Assembly: GCF_000959445.1 (NCBI RefSeq)
Contig: NZ_CP009631.1
Coordinates: 2,108,001 to 2,172,000, forward strand
DNA: 64,000 nt
From: Burkholderia vietnamiensis LMG 10929
Lineage (GTDB): Bacteria; Pseudomonadota; Gammaproteobacteria; Burkholderiales; Burkholderiaceae
Direction of reading: 5' to 3'
This document shows positions 9,127 through 18,789 of the stretch, in pieces. The notes beneath the pieces were generated by a model. That model made no database searches, was not told the origin of the DNA, and saw only the letters and a list, made by a program, of their open reading frames with translations. How positions within the stretch are numbered: position 1 is the stretch's first letter; each line of letters begins with the position of its first letter. A program made the translations under genes and the position numbers.

Positions 9127-11550
9127 ATGTCAGGCACCCAACTTCTTCCGCCGGAACGCATCACGCTCCCGCTGCTGCCGCTGCGGGATGTCGTCGTTTT
9201 CCCGCACATGGTGATTCCGCTCTTCGTGGGCCGGCCGAAATCGATCAAGGCCCTCGAAGCAGCGATGGAAGGCGGCAAGCACATCATGCTCGTCGCGCAG
9301 AAAACCGCGGCCAAGGACGAGCCGACCGAGAAGGACATGTATGAGGTCGGCTGTATCGCCAACATTCTGCAGATGCTGAAGCTGCCGGACGGCACCGTGA
9401 AGGTGCTCGTCGAGGGGCTGCAGCGCGCGAAGGCGTTGTCCATCGAAGAGCAGGAGACGCAGTTCTCCTGCGAAGTGATGCCGCTCGAGCCCGATCATGC
9501 CGACAGCGCGGAAACGGAAGCGTTGCGCCGCGCGATCGTGTCGCAGTTCGACCAGTACGTGAAGCTGAACAAGAAGATCCCGCCGGAGATCCTCACGTCG
9601 CTGTCGGGCATCGACGAAGCAGGCCGTCTCGCTGACATGATCGCCGAGCGTCTGCCGCTCAAGCTCGACCAGAAGCAGCACATCCTCGAGATGTTCCCGG
9701 TCATCGAGCGTCTCGAGCACCTGCTCGCGCAGCTCGAGGCGGAGATCGACATTCTCCAGGTCGAAAAGCGCATCCGTGGGCGCGTGAAGCGTCAGATGGA
9801 AAAGAGCCAGCGCGAGTACTACCTGAACGAGCAGGTCAAGGCGATCCAGAAGGAACTGGGCGAAGGCGAAGAGGGTGCGGATCTCGAGGAACTCGAGAAG
9901 CGCATCAACGCCGCGCGCATGCCGAAGGAAGCCAAGAAGAAGGCCGACGCCGAGCTCAAGAAGCTGAAGCTGATGTCGCCGATGTCCGCGGAAGCGACCG
10001 TCGTGCGCAACTACATCGACACGCTGATCGGCCTGCCGTGGCGCAAGAAGAGCAAGGTCAACAACGACCTGTCGAACGCCGAGCAGGTGCTCGACGAGGA
10101 TCACTTCGGCCTCGAAAAGGTGAAGGAACGCATTCTCGAGTACCTCGCGGTGCAACAGCGCGTGGACAAGGTGAAGGCGCCGATCCTGTGCCTCGTCGGG
10201 CCTCCGGGCGTCGGCAAGACGTCGCTCGGCCAGTCGATCGCGCGTGCGACGAACCGCAAGTTCGTCCGGATGGCGCTCGGCGGCGTGCGTGACGAAGCCG
10301 AGATCCGCGGTCACCGCCGCACCTACATCGGGTCGATGCCGGGCAAGATCCTGCAGAGCCTGGCGAAGGTCGGCGTGCGCAATCCGCTCTTCCTGCTCGA
10401 CGAAGTCGACAAGATGGGGATGGATTTCCGCGGCGATCCGTCGTCGGCGCTGCTCGAAGTGCTCGATCCGGAACAGAACCACACGTTCGCCGACCACTAC
10501 ATCGAAGTCGACTTCGATCTGTCGGACGTGATGTTCGTCGCGACGTCGAACTCGCTGAACATCCCGCCGCCGCTGCTCGACCGGATGGAAGTGATTCGTC
10601 TGTCGGGCTACACGGAAGACGAGAAGGTCAGCATCGCGCAGCGTTACCTGCTGCCGAAGCAGAAGAAGAACAACGGTCTGAAGGACGGCGAGATCGAGGT
10701 CACCGAGCAGGCGATCCGCGACATCATCCGTTACTACACGCGCGAAGCCGGTGTGCGTTCGCTCGAGCGGGAAGTGTCGAAGATCTGCCGCAAGGTCGTG
10801 AAGATGCTGCTGCTGAAGAAGGCGTCGGGCGCGATCAAGGTCGATGGCGAGAATCTCGATACGTTCCTCGGCGTGCGCAAGTACGACTTCGGCCTCGCGG
10901 CGAAGGAAAACCAGGTCGGTCAGGTGACGGGCCTCGCGTGGACGGAAGTCGGCGGCGATCTGCTGACGATCGAAGCCGCGGTGATGCCGGGCAAGGGCAA
11001 CGTGATCCGCACCGGTTCGCTCGGCGACGTGATGAAGGAGTCGGTCGAGGCAGCGCGTTCGGTCGTGCGCTCGCGTTCGCGTCGTCTCGGCATCAAGGAC
11101 GAAGCGTTCGAGAAGCAGGACATTCACATCCACGTGCCGGAAGGCGCGACGCCGAAGGACGGTCCGTCTGCCGGCGGTGCGATGACGACCGCGCTGGTGT
11201 CGGTGCTGACGGGTATTCCCGTGCGTGCCGACGTCGCGATGACGGGCGAGATCACGCTGCGTGGCGAGGTGCTGCCGATCGGCGGGCTGAAGGAGAAGCT
11301 GCTGGCTGCGCATCGCGGCGGCATCAAGCTCGTGCTGATTCCGGAAGAGAACGTGAAGGATCTCGCGGACATTCCGGACAACGTGAAGAACGCGATCGAA
11401 ATCGTGCCGGTCCGCTGGATCGACAAGGTGCTCGAACTCGCGCTCGAACGTGCGCCGACTCCGCTGCCGCCGGAAGAAGAGGCGAAGGCTGCGGCACCGG
11501 TCGGCGAGGCGGCGAAGGATGCCGGCTCGACGGAAGTCGTCAAGCACTGA
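9127..11550 (+). CDS. lon: ATP-dependent protease La
   Basis: The protein has 807 residues. It is a cytoplasmic AAA+ serine protease that removes misfolded and short-lived regulatory proteins. The N-terminal substrate-binding domain begins [16 protein letters not shown]. Walker A GPPGVGKT is at 358-365 and Walker [11 protein letters not shown] near 423. The C-terminal Lon protease domain has the dyad Ser681 (PKDGPSAGG) and Lys722 (GGLKEK). It is the last protease gene of the cluster and is followed by a strong terminator. The alanine- and glutamate-rich C-terminal tail is typical of the genus. Confidence 0.97.
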   Translation: MSGTQLLPPERITLPLLPLRDVVVFPHMVIPLFVGRPKSIKALEAAMEGGKHIMLVAQKTAAKDEPTEKDMYEVGCIANILQMLKLPDGTVKVLVEGLQRAKALSIEEQETQFSCEVMPLEPDHADSAETEALRRAIVSQFDQYVKLNKKIPPEILTSLSGIDEAGRLADMIAERLPLKLDQKQHILEMFPVIERLEHLLAQLEAEIDILQVEKRIRGRVKRQMEKSQREYYLNEQVKAIQKELGEGEEGADLEELEKRINAARMPKEAKKKADAELKKLKLMSPMSAEATVVRNYIDTLIGLPWRKKSKVNNDLSNAEQVLDEDHFGLEKVKERILEYLAVQQRVDKVKAPILCLVGPPGVGKTSLGQSIARATNRKFVRMALGGVRDEAEIRGHRRTYIGSMPGKILQSLAKVGVRNPLFLLDEVDKMGMDFRGDPSSALLEVLDPEQNHTFADHYIEVDFDLSDVMFVATSNSLNIPPPLLDRMEVIRLSGYTEDEKVSIAQRYLLPKQKKNNGLKDGEIEVTEQAIRDIIRYYTREAGVRSLEREVSKICRKVVKMLLLKKASGAIKVDGENLDTFLGVRKYDFGLAAKENQVGQVTGLAWTEVGGDLLTIEAAVMPGKGNVIRTGSLGDVMKESVEAARSVVRSRSRRLGIKDEAFEKQDIHIHVPEGATPKDGPSAGGAMTTALVSVLTGIPVRADVAMTGEITLRGEVLPIGGLKEKLLAAHRGGIKLVLIPEENVKDLADIPDNVKNAIEIVPVRWIDKVLELALERAPTPLPPEEEAKAAAPVGEAAKDAGSTEVVKH

Positions 11551-11583
11551 GAACCTGAACGCCGTCGCTGACGGCGATCGACG

Positions 11584-11613
11584 AAAACCCGCGGCGAGTC
11601 CGCGGGTTTTTTT
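11584..11613 (+). terminator. Intrinsic terminator after lon
   Basis: The stem AAACCCGCGG (11585-11594) pairs with CCGCGGGTTT (11600-11609), followed by a T-run. Confidence 0.85.
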
Positions 11614-11667
11614 ATCTGCGTCGGTATCGCGCGTCGCGCGCCCCGTTGAAAAATTTCGCGCGCGGGC

Positions 11668-11697
11668 TTGGCAAAGTGATCTGGAATGAATTAAACT
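11668..11697 (+). promoter_or_regulatory. Promoter of the tRNA-Val/tRNA-Asp operon
   Basis: TTGGCA (11668-11673) and TAAACT (11692-11697) are 18 bp apart and lie about 60 bp upstream of the first tRNA. Confidence 0.5.
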
Positions 11698-11756
11698 CGC
11701 AGGCTCGCTGGTTGTTGATGCCGAAACGCAGATCGCAACTAGAACGAATCGGAAAC

Positions 11757-11832
11757 GGGTGCTTAGCTCAGCTGGTAGAGCGGCGCCCTTACAAGGCGTA
11801 GGTCGGGGGTTCGAACCCCTCAGCACCCACCA
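11757..11832 (+). tRNA. tRNA-Val (anticodon UAC)
   Basis: This is a complete cloverleaf with an encoded CCA end. The acceptor arm GGGTGCT pairs with AGCACCC, the D-loop contains AGCTGGTAGA, the anticodon loop is CTTACAA (TAC) and the T-loop is TTCGAAC. It is 23 nt upstream of tRNA-Asp and probably shares a transcript with it. Confidence 0.97.
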
Positions 11833-11855
11833 GTTTCACGATTCAGCCAGACCAA

Positions 11856-11932
11856 GGAGCGGTAGTTCAGTCGGTTAGAATACCGGCCTGTCACGCCGGG
11901 GGTCGCGGGTTCGAGTCCCGTCCGCTCCGCCA
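11856..11932 (+). tRNA. tRNA-Asp (anticodon GUC)
   Basis: This is a complete cloverleaf with an encoded CCA end. The acceptor arm GGAGCGG pairs with CCGCTCC, the anticodon loop is CTGTCAC (GTC) and the T-loop is TTCGAGT. An intrinsic terminator follows directly. Confidence 0.97.
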
Positions 11933-11934
11933 GA

Positions 11935-11971
11935 AAATGAAAAAGCCCGCCTCGTGCGGGCTTTTTCATTT
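11935..11971. terminator. Terminator of the tRNA operon
   Basis: Long arms made of AATGAAAAAGCCCGC and GCGGGCTTTTTCATT enclose a 5-nt loop, with the A and T tracts inside the stem. It can act in both directions. Confidence 0.85.
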
Positions 11972-12057
11972 GCAACGCCGTCCGCACGCCTGCGATTTTT
12001 CCCGTCCCACCCCGTATGTTGTAATATCGGTCGTTTTGTCCAATTTTCCCGTCACGC

Positions 12058-13992
12058 ATGCTCGATTTCTTCCGTAATCACCAGCGCCTGATGATGGCGC
12101 TCCTGCTCCTCATCGTGTTGCCGGGGCTGGGTTTCGTCGGGATCCAAGGTTTCCGCGGCTTCTTCGACGACAGCGCGAACGTCGCAGCGGTCAACGGACA
12201 CAAGATCACGCGGGTCGAATTCGACGGCGCGTTCCGCCAGCAGATCGACCAGGCGCGCCAGGCGCTCGGCGGGCAGTTCGACATCAAGATGTTCGATACG
12301 CCGGAGCATCGCAAGCAGGTGCTCGACGGCCTGATCCAGCAGCGCGTGCTCGCCGACGAAACGCAGCGCCTGCATCTGACCGCGTCCGACAACGCGGTGC
12401 GCGACGCACTGATGAGCGACCCGATGATCGCGTCGCTGAAGAAGCCCGACGGTACGATCGACGTCCAGCGCTACGCGCAGCTGCTGTCGTTCCAGGGCAT
12501 GACGCCCGAGCAGTATCAGGAACGTGTGCGCTACAGCCTCGCGCTCCAACAGATTCCCGCGAGCATCGTGTCGAGCGCGTTCACGCCGAAGGGCCCGGCC
12601 CAACGCCTGTCGGAACTCGCCGCGCAGCAACGTGAAGTGCAGGCGCTCGTGCTGAAGTCGAGCGACTTCGCGGCGAAGGTGCAGCCGACCGACGCGCAGC
12701 TCACCGCCTACTACGACGCGCACAAGCAGAGCTTCGCGACGCCGGAAACCGCGACGATCCAGTATCTGGTCTATTCGCCGGCCGCGGCCGCCGCGAGCGC
12801 GCAGCCGACCGACGCCGACATCAAGAAGTTCTACGACGACAACCCGACGCACTTCCGCTCGGAAGCGCAGGTGCGCATCAGCCACATCTTCATCGCCGCG
12901 GCGAGCAACGCAAGCGCAGCCGACAAGGCTGCCGCGAAGGCGAAGGCCGAGCAGCTGCTGGCCGACGTGAAGGCGCATCCCGACCAGTTCGCGCAAATCG
13001 CGCAGAAGAGCTCGCAGGACGCGCCGTCGGCGGCGAAGGGCGGCGATCTCGGCTTCATCACGCGCGGCTCGACGGCGGGCGGCAAGGCGTTCGACGATGC
13101 CGCGTTCGCGCTGAAGCAGGGCGAGGTGAGCGGTGTCGTGGAGTCGGACCTCGGCTTCCACATCCTGAAGGCGACCGAAGTGAAGCCGTCGGTGGTCAAG
13201 CCGTTCGCGGACGTGAAGGATCAGATCGCAGTCGACCTGAAGCAGCAGTACGCAGCGAAGGCCTTCACGGACAACGCGGAAGGCTTCACGTCGACCGTCT
13301 ACGAAAAGGCGAAGTCGCTGCAACCGGCCGCCGACAAGTACAAGCTGACGATCCAGACGGCCACCGTCACGCCGACGCCGAATCCGCAATTGCCGCCGAC
13401 GAGCCCGCTGAACAATCCGAAGTTCCTCGCGGCCGTGTTCGCGAGCGATTCGGTGAAGAGCCGCAACAACACGCAGGCGGTCGACGTGGGCAACAACACG
13501 CTGATCTCGGCGCACGTGGTCGACTACAAGCCGGCCGCCGTGCCGGCGCTCGACGCGATCAAGGACGTGGTGCGTCAGAAGGTGGTCGCCGAGCAGGCGG
13601 CCGAGCTCGCGAGGAAGGACGGCGCGGCGAAGCTCGCCGAGCTGCAGAAGTCGAAGTCCACCGACGGCTTCACGCCCGCGCAGAAGGTGTCGCGCACGCA
13701 ATCGCAGGGGCTGACGCCGGCCGCGCTGAGCGCCGTCTACAAGGTCGATTCGAAGACGCTGCCGGCGTACGTCGGCGTCGATCTCGGTGCCGAAGGCTAC
13801 GCGATCTATCGCGTGAACGCGGTGATTCCGGGCACGGCCGTCGATCCGCAGCAGCTCGCGGCCGCGCAGCAGCAGATGGCGCAGGTCGAAGCGCAAAGCG
13901 AAGGCGAGGCGTATCTCGCCGCGCTGCGCGATCGCTCGAAGGTCAAGCTGTACGGCACCACGCAGAGCCCGTCGCAGGACAGCGGCAACTAA
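12058..13992 (+). CDS. ppiD: Peptidyl-prolyl isomerase D, membrane-anchored periplasmic chaperone
   Basis: The protein has 644 residues. One N-terminal membrane anchor (about 13-32, MMALLLLIVLPGLGFVGI) places the rest in the periplasm, where PpiD helps folding at the Sec translocon exit. It has a SurA-like N-domain (DDSANVAAVNGHKITR and on), a parvulin domain at about 275-385 (SEAQVRISHIFI and GGDLGFI, with DLGFHILK at its end) and a second degenerate C-terminal parvulin-like region. It sits downstream of the protease block and tRNAs. Its terminator has been split by an insertion sequence. Confidence 0.93.
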   Translation: MLDFFRNHQRLMMALLLLIVLPGLGFVGIQGFRGFFDDSANVAAVNGHKITRVEFDGAFRQQIDQARQALGGQFDIKMFDTPEHRKQVLDGLIQQRVLADETQRLHLTASDNAVRDALMSDPMIASLKKPDGTIDVQRYAQLLSFQGMTPEQYQERVRYSLALQQIPASIVSSAFTPKGPAQRLSELAAQQREVQALVLKSSDFAAKVQPTDAQLTAYYDAHKQSFATPETATIQYLVYSPAAAAASAQPTDADIKKFYDDNPTHFRSEAQVRISHIFIAAASNASAADKAAAKAKAEQLLADVKAHPDQFAQIAQKSSQDAPSAAKGGDLGFITRGSTAGGKAFDDAAFALKQGEVSGVVESDLGFHILKATEVKPSVVKPFADVKDQIAVDLKQQYAAKAFTDNAEGFTSTVYEKAKSLQPAADKYKLTIQTATVTPTPNPQLPPTSPLNNPKFLAAVFASDSVKSRNNTQAVDVGNNTLISAHVVDYKPAAVPALDAIKDVVRQKVVAEQAAELARKDGAAKLAELQKSKSTDGFTPAQKVSRTQSQGLTPAALSAVYKVDSKTLPAYVGVDLGAEGYAIYRVNAVIPGTAVDPQQLAAAQQQMAQVEAQSEGEAYLAALRDRSKVKLYGTTQSPSQDSGN

Positions 13993-14124
13993 CTGAGCCG
14001 ACGGCGGCGGCGCGTCGAAGCGCCGCTCGGCCGCCGGCAAGCGAAACGCCTCGCTCGCCGGTCAGGCTCACAATGACAAGAAGCCCCGCATTGAACTGAC
14101 CCCACGAAGTTGGACAGTTGAAGG

Positions 14125-14961
14125 CTAGGCGCCCGAGGACTGAGTTCTGTATTGCACGGGACTCAGTCCTTTCAGTTTGAGCTTGATGCGTTCGTGGTTG
14201 TAGTAATGGATGTAGCACTCCAGCGTCTGGCGTAGTTGCTCCACGCAAGTGAAGCGCTGCTTCTTGAAGCACTCGGACTTGAGCGTGCCGAAGAAGCTTT
14301 CCATCGCGGCGTTGTCCAGGCAATTGCCCTTGCGGGACATGCTCTGCGTCAACTCGCGCTGCGCGAGCTTCCGGCGGAACTCCGGCATCCGGTAGTGCCA
14401 GCCTTGATCCGAATGCAGCAACGGCTTGTCCTTGCGCGGGAGTTTAGCCAGCGCCTTCTTCAGCATGCTGTTGACCAACTCGAAGCTCGGCCGTCTGTCC
14501 ATCTGGTAAGCAACGATCTCGCCGTTGTACAGGTCCATCACCGGCGACAGATACAGCTTCTGGCCGTTGACCTTGAACTCGGTCACATCCGTTACCCACT
14601 TCTGATTGGCGCCAGTGGCCTCGAACTGGCGTTGCAGCAGGTTCGGTGCGGCCTTGCCGATCTCGCCTTGCCACGCTCGGTATTTCTTCGGACGCACCCA
14701 GGACTTCAGTTGCAGTTGCTGCATGAGCCGTTGCACCGTCTTATGGTTGACGAGATGGCCAGCCTGCCGAATCGCAGCCGTGACGCGTCGATAACCATAG
14801 CGGCCCTTGTGGCGTTCAAACACCGTTCGGATCTGCGCTTTCAGATCGGCGTGACGATCGTCGGCATCCAGCGTCCTGAGTTGGTAATAGAACGTACTGC
14901 GTGCCAAGCCGGCCGCCTTCAGAAGTGCTGCCACCGGATGGTGCTGCCTGAGCTCACGCAC
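14125..14961 (-). CDS. IS3-family transposase OrfB (DDE integrase)
   Basis: The frame encodes 278 residues from a GTG at 14961. It carries the HTH_21 region (HHPVAALLKAAGLARSTFYY), and the rve catalytic core has first Asp in WVTDVTEF, second in LLHSDQGWHYR and the Glu in NAAMESFFGTLKSE, followed by HYYNHERIKLKLKGLSP. Full length and all three catalytic residues suggest activity. It is most likely made as an OrfAB fusion by -1 frameshifting in the A-rich run at about 14969-14980, just before the orfA stop. Confidence 0.93.
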   Translation of the reverse strand: MRELRQHHPVAALLKAAGLARSTFYYQLRTLDADDRHADLKAQIRTVFERHKGRYGYRRVTAAIRQAGHLVNHKTVQRLMQQLQLKSWVRPKKYRAWQGEIGKAAPNLLQRQFEATGANQKWVTDVTEFKVNGQKLYLSPVMDLYNGEIVAYQMDRRPSFELVNSMLKKALAKLPRKDKPLLHSDQGWHYRMPEFRRKLAQRELTQSMSRKGNCLDNAAMESFFGTLKSECFKKQRFTCVEQLRQTLECYIHYYNHERIKLKLKGLSPVQYRTQSSGA

Positions 14962-15497
14962 TATTTGCGTTTTTTCTTTTGCGCTGCCTGCTTCTTCGCT
15001 TGCAGCAGCGCATCGAGCTTTTTTAGGTACGCCACCTCCGCGCGCAGATACTCGTTTTCCTTGAGCAATTCCTCGCGCGAGCGTTCGTCCGGCGAACCGG
15101 CTTCAGTGGGTTTGGGCGGAAGTGAAGTGGCCATCTTTCGGGGGCGCCCTCGTCGGCGAGGGGACAGTGCATCGAAACCGCCTTCATGATACAGGCGCTC
15201 CCAGGTTGACACGTGCCCGACGCTTCGAATGTCAAACACCGCTGCCGTTTGGCCATACGACAGCCCATCACGCTGCATGCGCTGTAGCACCGATAACTTG
15301 AACCGGGCGTCGTACTGACCGACTTTCCTTCTCAGTCCAGCTACGCCGTGCTCCCGGTAGCTCGCCACCCAGCGCCGGATGACCGTACGCCCAACCCCGT
15401 AACGGGCTGCGAGCGTGCGGGTGCTCGCCTCTCCTTCCAGATACTCCCGAACTACCTGCAGTCGAAACCGCTCGTCATACTTCGCCATGGAAAACAC
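14961..15497 (-). CDS. IS3-family transposase OrfA (DNA-binding subunit)
   Basis: The protein has up to 178 residues. It has two helix-turn-helix segments (STRTLAARYGVGRTVIRRWV, then a second around YGQTAAVFDIRSVGHVSTWE) and a C-terminal leucine-zipper coiled coil (REELLKENEYLRAEVAYLKK). It ends in a lysine-rich tail encoded by an A-rich run, where ribosomes could slip into orfB. The start may be the internal ATG giving MAKYDERF. Confidence 0.93.
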   Translation of the reverse strand: MFSMAKYDERFRLQVVREYLEGEASTRTLAARYGVGRTVIRRWVASYREHGVAGLRRKVGQYDARFKLSVLQRMQRDGLSYGQTAAVFDIRSVGHVSTWERLYHEGGFDALSPRRRGRPRKMATSLPPKPTEAGSPDERSREELLKENEYLRAEVAYLKKLDALLQAKKQAAQKKKRK

Positions 15498-15601
15498 CCC
15501 AAAGGTTGGATCGGTGTCCGACTTTTGGGGTGCAGTTCACATCCGCGGGGCTTCTTGCATTTGGGCGATCGTGGTCGCGACCGCGCCAGCGACCGCGCCG
15601 C

Positions 15602-16279
15602 TCAACCGCGCGGCTTGCCGAGCAGCGGCTTCAGCGTCGGCCACACGTTGTCGAGCAGAACCCGCTGCGCCTGTTCGCCGGGATGCATCTGATCCGACTG
15701 GAACATCTCCGGCTTGTTCTCGATGCCGGCCAGCAGGAACGGCACGAGCGGCACGCCGAGTTGCTTCGACAGGCGCGTATAGACCGCGTGGAATTTCTGC
15801 GTGTAGTCGGGCCCGTAATTCGGCGGCACGTACATGCCGACCAGCACGACCTGCGCATGTGCGCGTCGCGCAGCGGCGATGATGTCGCGCAGATTCTGTT
15901 CGGTCGTCGCGACCGGCACGCCGCGCAGCGCATCGTTCGAACCGAGCTCGACGATGACGATCGACGGCTTGAGCCGTTGCAGCACGGCGGGCAATCGCGC
16001 GCGTCCGCCGCTCGTGGTGTCGCCGCTGACGCTTGCGTTCGCAACGCTATAATCGATTCGCTCGGTCGCGAGCCGTTGCCGCAGCAACGCCACCCAGCCG
16101 GTGTCGCGCGGCAGCCCGTACTCGGCCGACAGGCTGTCGCCGAGCACGACGAGCGTGGGCCGGCCCTCAGGTGCGGCCGGCGCGGCGCTCGCCGCGCGCG
16201 CGGGCACGGTCGCTGCGCATAATGTAGCCAGCAGCGCGGCGAGCGCCGCGCGCCTTTTCCAGCGGAATGTCGTGTCCAT
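15602..16279 (-). CDS. SGNH-family esterase, TesA/arylesterase-like
   Basis: The protein has 225 residues. A signal peptide (MDTTFRWKRRAALAALLATL, cleaved after ARA near residue 29) sends it to the periplasm. Block I GDSLSAEYGL carries the nucleophile Ser, block III is GSNDALRG, and the catalytic Asp and His are in SDQMHPGEQ near the C-terminus. TesA-like enzymes hydrolyse thioesters, arylesters and lysophospholipids. It is divergent from a YbbA-like ATPase, the same arrangement as E. coli tesA-ybbA. The ATG overlaps that gene's start codon (CATG). Confidence 0.9.
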   Translation of the reverse strand: MDTTFRWKRRAALAALLATLCAATVPARAASAAPAAPEGRPTLVVLGDSLSAEYGLPRDTGWVALLRQRLATERIDYSVANASVSGDTTSGGRARLPAVLQRLKPSIVIVELGSNDALRGVPVATTEQNLRDIIAAARRAHAQVVLVGMYVPPNYGPDYTQKFHAVYTRLSKQLGVPLVPFLLAGIENKPEMFQSDQMHPGEQAQRVLLDNVWPTLKPLLGKPRG

Positions 16280-16991
16280 GTTCAAGATTACCGATCCGAT
16301 CATCGAAGTCCGAGACGTGTGCAAGCGGGTCGCCGACGCAAGCGGCGAGCTGACGATACTCGATGGCATCACGCTGACCGTGCGGCCCGGCAGCAGTCTC
16401 GCGATCGTGGGTGCCTCGGGGTCGGGCAAGTCGACGCTGCTCGGCCTGCTCGCCGGGTTGGACAGCGCGACGAGCGGGACGGTTCGCCTGCTCGGCCGCG
16501 CGCTCGAGCAACTCGACGAGGACGAGCGCGCCGCGCTGCGCAGCGGCGCAGTCGGGTTCGTGTTCCAGTCGTTCCAGCTGATGCCGCATCTGACGGCGCT
16601 CGAAAACGTGATGTTGCCGCTCGAACTGCAGGGCGGCATCAGCGCGCGCGACGCAGCCGCTCGTGCGCGCGCGCTGCTCGTGCAGGTCGGCCTCGGCGAG
16701 CGCACCGCGCATTATCCGAAGCTGCTGTCCGGCGGCGAGCAGCAGCGCGTCGCGCTCGCGCGCGCGTTCGTCACGCAGCCGGCGATCCTGTTCGCCGACG
16801 AGCCGACCGGCAGCCTCGACGCGGCCACCGGCCACGCGGTCATCGACTTGATGTTCGAGCTGAACCGCACGCACGGCGCGACGCTCGTGCTCGTCACGCA
16901 CGACGCCGAGCTCGCCCGGCGCTGTACCACGACGGTGACGATCGAAGCCGGACGCATCGTCGTGCCCCATACTGCCCAAAGCGGCGCCTGA
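16278..16991 (+). CDS. ABC transporter ATPase, YbbA/LolD family
   Basis: The protein has 237 residues. It shows Walker A GASGSGKST, the Q-loop in VFQSFQLMPHLTALENVMLP, signature LSGGEQQR, Walker B ILFADEPTGSLD and H-loop VTHD. This is the MacB/LolD/YbbA type that works with FtsX-like permeases. E. coli ybbA is followed by the permease ybbP, but here the next gene is pgi on the other strand, so the partner is missing from the locus. Its role is therefore unclear. Confidence 0.88.
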   Translation: MFKITDPIIEVRDVCKRVADASGELTILDGITLTVRPGSSLAIVGASGSGKSTLLGLLAGLDSATSGTVRLLGRALEQLDEDERAALRSGAVGFVFQSFQLMPHLTALENVMLPLELQGGISARDAAARARALLVQVGLGERTAHYPKLLSGGEQQRVALARAFVTQPAILFADEPTGSLDAATGHAVIDLMFELNRTHGATLVLVTHDAELARRCTTTVTIEAGRIVVPHTAQSGA

Positions 16992-16998
16992 ACGCGCG

Positions 16999-17035
16999 CC
17001 GGCCGCACCGAGGCGCTGAGCCCCGGTGCGGCCGG
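16999..17035. terminator. GC-rich hairpin between convergent genes
   Basis: CCGGCCGCACCG (16999-17010) pairs perfectly with CGGTGCGGCCGG (17024-17035). There is no T-run, so if it terminates transcription it would not be a classic intrinsic terminator. Confidence 0.35.
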
Positions 17036-17055
17036 TACGCGCGCAGGCGATGACG

Positions 17056-18678
17056 TCAGCGCTTGAGCGCGGCGCGTGCGCGTTCGATCAGCGCGGTCGT
17101 CGACGAGTCGTGCTTCGCGGGATCGACCGAGTCGGCCGACAAATCGGCTTCGACCACCTTGCCGAGGATCTTGCCGAGCTCGACGCCCCATTGATCGAAC
17201 GGATTGATATCCCACACCGTCGCCTGTACGAGCACCTTGTGCTCGTACAGCGCGATCAGCGCGCCGAGCGTGCGCGGCGTCAGCGCGTCGACCAGCAGCG
17301 TCGTCGTCGGCCGGTTGCCGGGGAACGTCAGATGCGGCGCGAGCGCTTCCTCGCCGGGGCCGGCGATCTTGCGCGCTTCGTCGAGCGTGCGGCCGAGCAT
17401 CAGCGCTTCGCTCTGCGCGAAGCAGTTCGCGAGCAGCTTCGGATGATGGCTCGCGAGCGGATGCTCGGGCGTCAGCACCGCGATGAAGTCGATCGGCACG
17501 ATCGTCGGGCCCTGATGCAGCATCTGGAAGAACGCGTGCTGGCCGTTGGTGCCCGGCTCGCCCCACGTGACGGCCGACGTCGGGTAGTCGACGAAGGTGC
17601 CGTCCAGGCGCGCCGACTTGCCGTTGCTCTCCATCTCGAGCTGCTGCAGATACGACGGCAGGTAGTGCAGCGCTTCCGAATACGGCGCGACGAGATAGCT
17701 CTGCGAGCCGAAGAAATTGCGATACCAGATGCCGATCATGCCCAGCAGCACCGGCAGGTTGCGCTCGAGCGGCGCTTCGCGGAAATGGCGGTCCATGTCG
17801 TTCGCGCCGGCGAGCAGTTCGTCGAACTGCTCGGGCCCGACCGCGATCATGATCGACAGGCCGACCGCCGACCACAGCGAATAGCGGCCGCCGACCCAGT
17901 CCCACATTTCGAACACGTTGTCCGCCGCGATGCCGAACCTGACGACTTCGGACGGGTTCGCCGACACGCCGACGAAGTGCTTCGCGAGCGCATCCTCGGG
18001 GCAGCCGCGCGCGATGAACCAGTCGCGCAGCGAGCGTGCGTTCGTCATCGTCTCGAGCGTCGTGAAGGTTTTCGACACGATGATCGCGAGCGTTTCTTCC
18101 GGATCGACCTGCTCGAGCACGCGCGCGAGATCGGCGCCGTCGACGTTCGACACGAAGTGGGTCGAGATGTCCGGCGTCGCGACGTGATGCAGCGCGTGCG
18201 TGACCATCTTCGGCCCGAGATCCGAGCCGCCGATGCCGATATTGATCACGTGGCGGATGCGCTTGCCGGTATGGCCCGTCCACGCGCCGCTGCGCACGGC
18301 GCGCGCGAAGCTCGCCATCTTCGCGCGTTCGGCGCTGACCTGCGCGTGGAACGGGGCGTTCGGATCGGTCGCGCGCAGCGCCGTATGCAATGCGGCGCGG
18401 CCTTCCGTCGGGTTGACGACGTCGCCGGCGAACATCGCGTCGCGGCGCGCTTCGACGCGTGTGTCGCGCGCCAGTTGCACGAGCAGGCGCAGCGTGTCGT
18501 CGTTGATGCGGTTCTTCGAGAAATCGGCGGCGAGGCCGCCGCCGGCGATCGTGAAGCGTTCGGCGCGGGTCGGCGCGCGATCGTTTTCGGGTGCGAACCA
18601 GTCGCGCAGCCGCGCATGGCGGATCTCGGCGAAGTGGGATTGGAGGGCAGTCCAGGCGGGGAGCGAATTCAGCGTCAT
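17056..18678 (-). CDS. pgi: Glucose-6-phosphate isomerase
   Basis: The protein has 540 residues and interconverts glucose-6-phosphate and fructose-6-phosphate. Signatures include [14 protein letters not shown] (about 148-161), [14 protein letters not shown] (about 206-219), the second family pattern in [13 protein letters not shown] and the C-terminal [13 protein letters not shown] chose the [12 protein letters not shown]. The extra upstream residues in the longer frame are arginine-rich. Burkholderia mostly use the Entner-Doudoroff route, so Pgi serves mainly gluconeogenesis and polysaccharide precursors. Confidence 0.96.
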   Translation of the reverse strand: MTLNSLPAWTALQSHFAEIRHARLRDWFAPENDRAPTRAERFTIAGGGLAADFSKNRINDDTLRLLVQLARDTRVEARRDAMFAGDVVNPTEGRAALHTALRATDPNAPFHAQVSAERAKMASFARAVRSGAWTGHTGKRIRHVINIGIGGSDLGPKMVTHALHHVATPDISTHFVSNVDGADLARVLEQVDPEETLAIIVSKTFTTLETMTNARSLRDWFIARGCPEDALAKHFVGVSANPSEVVRFGIAADNVFEMWDWVGGRYSLWSAVGLSIMIAVGPEQFDELLAGANDMDRHFREAPLERNLPVLLGMIGIWYRNFFGSQSYLVAPYSEALHYLPSYLQQLEMESNGKSARLDGTFVDYPTSAVTWGEPGTNGQHAFFQMLHQGPTIVPIDFIAVLTPEHPLASHHPKLLANCFAQSEALMLGRTLDEARKIAGPGEEALAPHLTFPGNRPTTTLLVDALTPRTLGALIALYEHKVLVQATVWDINPFDQWGVELGKILGKVVEADLSADSVDPAKHDSSTTALIERARAALKR

Positions 18679-18789
18679 GGCGGTTCGAGTGAAGCGTGAA
18701 TCGGGAGGAATGCCGCGCCGGCGCATCGCGATCGCGAGGCCGGCGGACGAGCGGGCCCGCCGTGCGGCGGGGCACCCAGTATAGCGGCG

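Larger units (their letters stand above)
14092..15539 (-). mobile_element. IS3-family insertion sequence (IS150-like), apparently intact
   Basis: The element is 1448 bp with imperfect terminal inverted repeats. The left end starts TGAACTGACCCCACGAAGTT, and the right end on the opposite strand starts TGAACTGCACCCCAAAAGTC. It is flanked by 3-bp direct repeats CAT (14089-14091 and 15540-15542), which is the expected target duplication size. It carries orfA and orfB in overlapping frames. Intact ends and duplications suggest recent transposition. No outward promoter is obvious. Confidence 0.93.
14077..15557. terminator. Terminator hairpin split by an insertion sequence
   Basis: The arm CAAGAAGCCCCGC (14077-14089) is the exact reverse complement of GCGGGGCTTCTTG (15545-15557). 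Removing the IS and one target duplication restores a 13-bp stem with a 4-nt loop between the convergent ppiD and tesA-like genes. It would have been their shared terminator. Confidence 0.8.
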
